Part shown: positions 57,901 to 64,000 of the stretch, in pieces | Numbering within the stretch: position 1 is the stretch's first letter | Layout of the letters: each line of letters opens with the position of its first letter | Assembly (NCBI RefSeq): GCF_037325665.1 | Contig: NC_090248.1 | Location: 23,573,199 to 23,637,198, forward strand | Reading direction: 5' to 3' | Length of the DNA stretch: 64,000 nucleotides | Origin: Littorina saxatilis | Lineage: Eukaryota > Mollusca > Gastropoda > Littorinimorpha > Littorinidae | Program-made: the position numbers and the translations under genes | Notes under the pieces: model-generated | What the model was told of the DNA's origin: nothing | Databases searched by the model: none | The model's input: the letters and a program-made list of their open reading frames with translations, nothing else

Positions 57901-60900
57901 CATTTTGTTTCTTATTAAACGTTCCAGTCACTGACATTTCTTCGTTTTTTATTTTATTTTCATTTACAAATAGCACACCTTGCTTTGTCTTTAAATCAGC
58001 TGGGCTGTGGAAGGAGGCATTCCAGGGACAAAGTGCGGGCCCGTAACTAGTGGCAACGCCCTGATATTTGACAGATCTGGCAAGCGACAAGCGTGCACTC
58101 AGTTTTTCAATGCAGACACCGTGGGAACTCTACGCTTTATGTTTGGCATTGGTGAGTATTGTAACAAAAAGGGACGAAAGTGTTGGAGAATGTATACATT
58201 CTGACATGGGAAAAGTGTGGATTTTTTCTTACTCTATCAAACAGTGTGATCAGGGTTTTTTTTCTCTCAGAAGTTTACTGCCAACATGATGAATTAAGGT
58301 TTTATCTTTCTCATCTTGATTATAAAAAAAAATAATGTTTTAACTTTTGTGTATCTGTACGCAATTGTCTTCAGCATTTTCTATGTTTTCTTTCACTGTT
58401 GTCTTTGTCCTTTCCCAAACTTCCTATCCGCTGTCGGCTTGTTCATGCTTGAATACGTATCGTACAAGTCTGTGTCTGTTAGTGATTATAGTTGGTCTGT
58501 CTGTCTGTCTGTCTTTTGGTGTCTGCATACATGTGAGTTGATGCTCATGAGTGACGTTATTTTTTCCTTTCCATGTTTTCCAGGCAGCGGTTGGTGTAGC
58601 AGTACAATCTCAGAGCGGGCGTCAGTGATTGTTCACATGGAGGATGAAAATGAACAGAGCACAGTACTCACCACTCTGCACCCTGACTATTACAAGGTAA
58701 GTGCGACAATCTCCTAAATTGGCACAGTATGAGGTTCCTTGTCTCATTGAATGAATCTGAGGTGCACGTAGCTATGCTACTTGCTAGAACCTGGAATTGT
58801 GGATTTTTGAGAGGGTGCCGATCTCTTCTCAGTATGTGACAACTCTTCAACGGGGTTAATTGCTTGTGAGCACATCTGAGGCTGCTCGAGGTCCAAACTT
58901 TTACAGATTATGTTTTCATGCTGCTGAGAGTGTTATTCTTAGTGGTCTATATGACTACATGAGCGTTTCTTCATTTGTTCTTGTGGTTGCAGTATAGGAG
59001 TGCTAGACAAAATTGTATCTTTTGTTGTAATTTGTCATCAGCAATTTGTAAACATAACTTCTGACGTTGTCATGCATATTCATGGCTAGGCAAGGCAGTA
59101 CTTTACTTTCCATATTTTTACCGTTATATTGTAGTGTTTGATGACCTGATTACATCTATCTAAGCCTGTACGTCGTCCATATACAATAACTTTTCCCTTC
59201 ATTCTCGACACTGTTTATAGGAGCCCCAGCTTGTCAGCGTTCCTGTGTCCTATGAAGGCAGCAGCTCAAGAATCCGACTGTGCTGGCTGCAGAAATGGCA
59301 CGACGATTTGTCACATGACGTCTGGCTGTTGGATGATGTCTCCGTCCTTCCCATGTTGCCCTCTCCTTCCTCCCTTGATGCCGACAACACGCTGCAAGCG
59401 TCCCTAAACCTGCAGTGTGGACAATCGGACTCTAATCTTGTGTCAAGGTGAACTTTGTTGCTGCAGCGACCTTAATTTATTTGACTCCAGTTCTACTGTT
59501 CTTCTTTGGGGCATATAAACTCAGTCTCAGCGGGCGCAATTGCCTCGTGGATAAGACGCCAGCCCCCTATGCTTAAAGCTGAATGTTCAAATCCCGGCCA
59601 CATCTGTTGGATTATGTTTGCCGATTTTTTTTATCTCCCAGGTCAACTTATGTGCAGACCTGCTATTACCTTATCCCCCTTCATGTGTACACACAAGCAC
59701 AAGACCAAGTATGCATGGAAAAGATCCTGTAACGCATGTTGGAGTTCGGTGGGTTATAAAATCTCCAAAATACCAAGCATGCATCCTTCGAAATCGACGT
59801 ATGGCTGCCAAAATAGCAGGGTTAAAATGGCCATGTACGCCAAAGTTGGAGTTTTAGCTCACGAACGCAGTAAAAGATGAAGAGAAGGACTCTGTGAGCT
59901 AAATTGGCTTTGGATGACCCTGTATGATGAATTAAGCCTACCTCATTTCAGTTTCTATGAGCTTTGCTGTATGAGGTATGTTTCGGCTCCTTGTAAGGAA
60001 CTCACATTTGTTGGTGGCCTCATGTAGCTTGTGAAGTTTATGAAAGTCAATGTGATTCATATTGTTGACAAATAGTCAAGGTACAGTGGAACCCCCCTTT
60101 TACGACCTTCAAAAATCTTAAAAAATCAGGTCTGAAAAGGGTCAGGAGTCTTAAAATGGAGGTACATTTACAGAGGCTATGAACACATCTGAGAAAAGAA
60201 GGTCTTAAAGGTGGTCGTCTACATTTTGGCTTTTTTTCAATAATCTTATGGTTAGATTTCGCTAAAAAGTTATGTCAGATGATGAATGAACCATGGGGAA
60301 AAAAGTTATAGAAAAAAAAATAGATGTAAAAAAAGATTTTATTTTTGGGTAGCGTGACTCACGCTTCCAATATTTTGTTTTCTGTTTGCTGAGAACATGT
60401 GCTTTGCCTAAAAATACTGACCAATCAAATTCATGTCACTATGCTTATAGCCACGCCCAAACAAGTGCAGCAACAGTTTGACACTGGAGCGCTGTCCACG
60501 CTTTTTTTTAAACGCACGAAATGCACGGGATTTGAGAGGAGTTTTGTGCTTGGCATTTTCCAAATAAGGATATCCTACTATGAGTACTACGCTGGAATAC
60601 TACAATGAATTTTCAAACGGCTACACTGGCTTCGTCTTTCCTGATCGAAAGGGGGTGTATTGTTGATAATTGTAGATAATAGACTGCATTTTAATGGTCA
60701 AATGGCGATTTTGGTATAAAAATGTAGACAAGGACCTTTAAAAAGGAGGATGTCATAAAAGGGGGGTTCCACTGTATTGCGGCCAACGTGGACACTTGCT
60801 TAGATCATTTGAATCAAATAAAAAGTATAAGTTCAGTACACGCTTGTAATTATCCAAAATACGACCATCAGAGTCAATAGGCATACATATGTGACATATG

Positions 60901-61195
60901 AAGAGATTGAGAAAGGTAAGTTCTTTCTCCTTTCTTGCTTGTGTGTCTTTTCACTCCCAGTATGTGTTCACATTGAATATCATATTCTATGTTTTATTTA
61001 CAAGAATTTGTGTGTGATGACAGTGTGCGACTGGAGTACAGCTCAGACCACGGACACACCTGGCACACCGTCTTTACTCCTTGCTGGCCGTCTGTCTGTC
61101 ATGGCCGACACCAGTCGTTGGCCTCCCTTTGGTCCTCCAATGAGATGCACGGGTGAGGTATTTTGGTTGTTTTTGTTTGGTGGTGGTGGTGTGTG

Positions 61196-61231
<36 letters not shown>

Positions 61232-64000
61232 AATGTGTGTGTTTGTCCAGGGGAGGTGCATGTCTAAATGTCTGTCTCTCTGTATTTGTGACCCTCCACC
61301 ACAAAATGAGTTGCATGTCACCTCGCGCGGTTCTGCGCTAGGCTTAATATAAGTCCGGGGAGTGTCTGGTAACAGTGTGAGGGTCACCTTAGTCACAGGC
61401 TTATAACTCAAACAGTTTTCGCTCTTTTCTAAAAACGGTTTTCACCACTGGATAGAGCATAAAAAACTCTTTAGGAAAATGTAAAAATATGAAAATCATG
61501 CAAAGGTGACATGTGACTCATTCCGTGGTGGAGGGTCACATTTCTGCATCTGCTTGTCTGTTTCCATGTCAGAGATTTAAAAATGCCCATCACCCACCTA
61601 CACCCACATCTTCAGACAAAAATTGAATGTGGTTTTCTTTTTCAGAAAGTAAAATACTTAAACATTTGCAGTGACATTTCTAATGATTATCCTTCGTCCT
61701 CTGCTATCTCATATGTCTTTGGTTTTTCTGTTAGTTTCTTTGCCTTTTTGAATATTCTTCATTGTTCTACTGTCTAATTGATCAGGTGGCAGAGGATCAC
61801 CTTGCCGCTGCCATACTACGCCCTGACGCCACACACCAGGTTCAGGTTTCTGCAGACAGCTGGTCAAGAATGGGCTCTGGACGATGGTCAGTATTCATCG
61901 TTTCTTAACATGTACCTTACTATGACAAGGAGACTACTGCGTCACCCTTCACAGCAGGCTCTGCAGTTGTTGGCCTTTGATTAGTGCGAGCTATTTATAG
62001 CTTGATGTTTCTTCTACGTTGCTGACACCTGTGAATTGTAGAGTTCTGTTTGTTATAGGATCTGGCTGCTGCTGTCTCCTTGTAAAAAACCAAGACCTGA
62101 CCCTTCCAACTGGCGCCCCATATCTCTGACCTCCCATCTGAGCAAAATTTATGAAAGAATATTAAAATCCAGACTAAAAGATGAAATGGACAGAAAAAAG
62201 GTCATACCTCTGTGTCAAGCCGGTTTCCGTCGAGGCAGGGGTGTCTCGGATCACATTGTAAAACTGTCCTCCAAAATTAAGAAAGCTCTCTCATGCAAGA
62301 AGTCTCTCTTTGCTGTCTTTTTTTACATCAAAAAAGCCTACGACACAGTATGGCACCAACGATTGTTGTTCAAATTGAAGCAATTAGGCATCAGTGGTAA
62401 TATGTTTCAATACATAAAAAGCTTTCTACTGAACAGATCCTTTCAAACTGCATGATTATAAAGGTGCCAAATCATCCACTCGCAAAGTTGACATGGGAGT
62501 GCCACAGGGCTCAGTAATAGCACCACTGCTTTTTAGCTTTATGCTGCATGACATATCGACAGTTAAAACACATGGAGCCGAACTGACACTTTATGCGGAT
62601 GATATCGCTCTATGCAAAGAGTATCAAAACCAAACCTATAAAACAGAACACAAATTCTCTAAAGAGTGGCAAACAGCTATAAATAACATTGCGAACTATA
62701 TGGGGGAGGATGGCTTCACCCTCTCTGCCGAGAAAAGTGTATTCGTTGTCTTTACAAACCTTTGTGTACCCATAACATAACCCATAGGGCTAAGAAATTA
62801 GCTGTACAATTCTCAATCCTGTTTGACTCAGGGCTTTACGTGTACCTCCAAAGGTGATTATGTTCTGACACTCGGTTACATTACTCATACCATCATCCAG
62901 AATTACAGTGGTACCTGTGACGTGAGACCCCTCCAAGGAGAGGCCACTTTCCAATCAAAGAAATCCGATTTTACTTTAGGCTATTAACTTGACTGAAACG
63001 TGCCTGCCATGAATGGACACTTGAAAATTAGGGACACTTTTAGCTGGTCCCGTGGGTGTCCTTTCATGGCAGGTACCACTGGAGCTCTGTTAGACTCATG
63101 TAGTGGATACCCCCATTAAGATCCTCCAATTTACAACTTTTCCCCGTTTTAAGACCTAAGATTTTCTGTTCATGAAGTCTGTGAATTTACCCCCATTTCT
63201 TCTTCTTCTTCTTCTTCTGCGTTCGTGGGCTGAAACTCCCACATACACTCGTGTTTTTTGCACGAGTGGAATTTTACGTGTATGACCGTTTTCTACCCCG
63301 CCATTTAGGCAGCCATACGTACGCCGTTTTCGGAGGAAGCATGCTGGGTATTTTCGTGTTTCTATAACCCACCGAACTCTGACATGGATTACAGGATCTT
63401 TTTCGTGCGCACTTGGTCTTGTGCTTGCGTGTACACACGGGGGTGTTCGGACACCGAGGAGAGTCTGCACACAAAGTTGACTCTGAGAAATAAATCTCTC
63501 GCCGAACGTGGGGACGAACTCACGCTGACAGCGGCCAACTGGATACAAATCCAGCGCGCTACCGACTGAGCTACATCACCGCCATACCTCCATTTCAAGA
63601 CTCCCTCCCTTTTAAGACCTTAATTCCGCACATTTCTGGGGGTCTTAAAAGGGGGGTTACACTGTATCCTGTAAGACTTTAATTTTGGTTGATCGACTTC
63701 ACAGTACTGTTCACAGAGATTGCCACAAAAGTTTATCACATATGAGAGGTATAGGTCAGGGATATTGTGTTTGAAAATGGAAAGATGTAAAGTGTTGAAA
63801 ATGTGCAGGTATTTGAGCTTTAAATTTAGTTCGTAAAACTGGGAATTCATGTACTACATGTATGACAACGTAATATACCAAATATGTCTAGCATATTCAG
63901 CTTCAGCAGCTAAAATGTATGTTTTGTGTGACAGTGTACATTGGAAACTGCCCAGAAAGATGTAATGGACATGGACGATGCACAGCAGAGGGTTGCAGGT
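48354..64000 (+). CDS. RELN: Reelin, 5' portion (15 coding exons, cut by the window end)
   Basis: Reelin is a large secreted matrix glycoprotein that signals through lipoprotein receptors in vertebrate brain layering. Coding exons: 48354-48567, 49182-49410, 49774-49844, 50648-50750, 51217-51313, 53314-53365, 54702-54801, 55687-56368, 57265-57416, 58000-58151, 58584-58696, 59221-59447, 61024-61152, 61786-61886, 63935-64000 (open). All are phase-compatible with GT-AG sites, giving ~829 residues so far. Seen in order: signal peptide (residues ~1-23, VVATVVMQSGVVSG), reeler/F-spondin-like domain beginning SPFFFLC, unique region with CWALDN and DPVDPSQWLFFPGA, first reelin repeat (SEEFES, GTKCGPVTSGNALIF, WQRITLPLP, EWALDD), and an EGF module starting CPERCNGHGRC. 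Human Reelin matches block by block. Exon 8 (682 bases) carries a Thr-rich insertion absent from human. A TTTCAG acceptor ending at 48343 precedes the ATG, so upstream non-coding exons are likely. Introns hold many mobile elements. Confidence 0.96.
48784..49035. mobile_element. MITE with 35-bp inverted ends, copy 1 (Reelin intron 1)
   Basis: Ends GTGACCCTCAACCACGGAAT and the complement ATTCCGTGGTGGAGGGTCAC extend over ~35 bases; ATAT duplication at 48780-48783 and 49036-49039; 252 bases; no coding frame. Confidence 0.8.
50261..50637. repeat. 188-bp tandem duplication next to Reelin exon 4
   Basis: GTCGGACATTTGACCGGCCT recurs at 50261 and 50449. The two copies are identical apart from one base in a T run. 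The second copy ends ten bases before exon 4 (50648). Confidence 0.95.
51317..52553. mobile_element. TA-flanked MITE holding a 29-bp minisatellite, abutting a Reelin splice donor
   Basis: Ends CAGTAAATCCTCCCAC (51317) and the complement of CAGTGGAACCTCCCAAAAAT (52553), flanked by TA. It begins four bases after the end of Reelin exon 5 (51313). Inside is the minisatellite at 51630-52010. It belongs to, or resembles, the widespread CAGTGGAACC family. Confidence 0.65.
51630..52010. repeat. Minisatellite, 29-bp unit, about 13 copies
   Basis: The unit contains CGATAGTCGCCATGTTTATA followed by CCACTTCAA. Most copies are identical, with a few single-base variants, so it homogenised recently. There are no unique spacers, so this is not a CRISPR array. 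Confidence 0.9.
52571..52868 (+). mobile_element. tRNA-headed SINE, head type D
   Basis: Head GGGGCCAGGTAGCTCAGGTG with GGGTTCGAATCCAGGC, body CAGACTCAGAGATGGTATCC, tail near CATTCATCAATCATATC. Reelin intron 5. Confidence 0.75.
53691..53806. repeat. Perfect 47-bp inverted repeat with 22-base loop
   Basis: Arms 53691-53737 (TCACCTCAATTTAACTAATA...) and 53760-53806 are exact reverse complements over all 47 positions; loop 53738-53759. It lies in Reelin intron 6. Confidence 0.95.
53884..54601. mobile_element. DNA element with CAGTC(G/A)AACCTGTCT ends, carrying nested repeats
   Basis: Inverted ends CAGTCGAACCTGTCTACAG (53884) and the complement ending GACAGGTTTGACTG (54601) are flanked by TA. 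Inside lie a repeat shared with 61914-62885 and a 3' SINE fragment (54311-54462). TA duplication suggests a Tc/mariner-like origin (inference). It lies in Reelin intron 6. Confidence 0.65.
54311..54462 (+). mobile_element. SINE type C, 3' fragment
   Basis: ATAAATCCCTGCACCTTGAA through GCGCGATATAAGCCTCATAT to a (TTGA)n tail; nested in the DNA element 53884-54601. Confidence 0.75.
54907..55322 (+). mobile_element. Non-autonomous Helitron-like element, copy 2
   Basis: Same family as 9109-9539, with TC start after A, a TG repeat, the shared body (CATGCACGGCCAAAGTTCTC), fewer CGGCGAAGC hairpins, and the end ATCATCTAG before T. It contains an internal direct repeat around CACGTTACTATTTTTAGATC (55108 and 55201). 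It lies in the Reelin intron after exon 7. Confidence 0.75.
56876..57178 (+). mobile_element. tRNA-headed SINE, head type D
   Basis: Head GGCCGTGTAGCTGAGTTAGT and box B GGGTTCGAATCCCAGCC, same body as 52571-52868 with a different 3' part ending GGGATAATAAAGGAAATGAA. Reelin intron 8. Confidence 0.8.
57443..57634. mobile_element. CAGTGGAACC-family MITE
   Basis: Ends ACAGTGGACCCCCATTTTAA and TTAAAAGGGGGGTTCCATTG; it begins 27 bases after Reelin exon 9. Confidence 0.7.
59528..59885 (+). mobile_element. tRNA-headed SINE, head type A, older copy
   Basis: Head GCGGGCGCAATTGCCTCGTG with a decayed box B (TTCAAATCCCGGCC), shared body, tail AAAGATGAAGAGAAGG. More diverged than the other copies; Reelin intron 12. 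Confidence 0.8.
60083..60776. mobile_element. CAGTGGAACC-family MITE with a second MITE nested inside
   Basis: Ends ACAGTGGAACCCCCCTTTTA and AAAGGGGGGTTCCACTGTA. The family body stops at 60208 and resumes at 60738 around the nested element. Reelin intron 12. Confidence 0.75.
60209..60737. mobile_element. Nested TTAA-flanked MITE, 529 bp
   Basis: Ends AGGTGGTCGTCTACATTTTG and the complement of AGGTCCTTGTCTACATTTTT, with TTAA at 60205-60208 and 60738-60741. TTAA suggests piggyBac-type mobilisation (inference). Confidence 0.7.
61288..61539. mobile_element. Same MITE family, copy 2, opposite orientation (Reelin intron 13)
   Basis: The body matches 48784-49035 in reverse; ends GTGACCCTCCACCACAAAAT and ATTCCGTGGTGGAGGGTCAC; ATTT duplication at 61284-61287 and 61540-61543. 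Confidence 0.8.
61914..62885 (+). repeat. Interspersed repeat split by a LINE fragment
   Basis: The left part (61914-62075, motif TTCACAGCAGGCTCTGCAG) and the right part (62785-62885, motif AAATTAGCTGTACAATTCTC) are together collinear with an uninterrupted copy at 53950-54220. The LINE fragment 62075-62780 therefore landed inside an older repeat copy. Confidence 0.7.
62075..62780 (+). mobile_element. LINE reverse-transcriptase fragment (jockey-like)
   Basis: Truncated RT domain inside the Reelin intron before exon 15. Seen: NWRPISLTSHLSKI near 62110, the GFRRGRGVSDHIVKL finger motif, motif A region IKKAYDTVWH, then after a break near 62455 the GVPQGSVIAPLLF loop and catalytic YADDIALC around 62595. 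Motif A reads FFYIKKAYD where a catalytic Asp is expected in place of Tyr. No endonuclease or tail is present. It is flanked by two halves of another repeat (see 61914-62885), so it inserted into a pre-existing element. Confidence 0.85.
62906..63081. mobile_element. Short MITE, 176 bp
   Basis: Ends CAGTGGTACCTGTGACGT and the complement GGCAGGTACCACTG; the centre has no coding frame. Confidence 0.6.
63098..63666. mobile_element. CAGTGGAACC-family MITE with nested SINE
   Basis: Left end GTAGTGGATACCCCCATTAA, right end TTAAAAGGGGGGTTACACTG; a minus-strand SINE (63199-63584) with a near-matching duplication TACC(C/T)CCATTT sits in the middle. Last Reelin intron in the window. Confidence 0.65.
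63199..63584 (-). mobile_element. SINE type B, inside a MITE
   Basis: Full copy with tRNA-like head at 63515-63584 and tail complement (TTC)n at the left; it splits the MITE 63098-63666. Confidence 0.85.

Overview
The window looks like nuclear DNA of a lophotrochozoan animal, most likely a marine gastropod mollusc. This is inferred from three animal genes with many short exons and long introns, from Reelin and ORC5 proteins clearly diverged from vertebrate ones, and from a very dense load of tRNA-headed SINEs, MITEs, Helitron-like elements and microsatellites of a kind I associate with periwinkle-type snail genomes. No species can be proved from the sequence alone. No bacterial-type operon, CRISPR array, rRNA or free-standing tRNA gene was seen, and no LTR element or virus copy was recognised.

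Layout. 1-16.8 kb: mostly repeats (SINEs, a Helitron-like element, a foldback element, four copies of an ~850-bp element), plus a candidate two-exon gene for an 81-residue secreted peptide (5186-7024, +). 16842-17250 (-): first coding exon of an LHFPL3/4-type tetraspan gene whose other exons must lie left of the window. 20039-39451 (+): complete ORC5 in 14 coding exons (459 residues). Its introns hold a hAT-like element with a transposase zinc-finger remnant, a nearly full-length LINE (29909-34129, -), SINEs and MITEs. 40.1-48.3 kb: intergenic, with a tandem pair of the ~850-bp element, an element rich in nuclear-receptor half-sites and a minisatellite. 48354-64000 (+): the 5' part of a Reelin gene, 15 coding exons from the signal peptide to the first EGF module, cut by the right edge.

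The main result is gene order. LHFPL(-), ORC5(+), RELN(+) is the mirror image of human 7q22 (RELN -, ORC5 -, LHFPL3 +), so order and relative orientation agree between this invertebrate and human. The three proteins have unrelated jobs (DNA replication licensing, membrane tetraspan, secreted matrix signal), so the conservation argues for a regulatory block or very slow rearrangement rather than a shared pathway. The Reelin here also carries a Thr-rich, mucin-like insertion of about 150 residues ending in a furin-type site, absent from human Reelin. One of its splice donors abuts the end of a transposable element.
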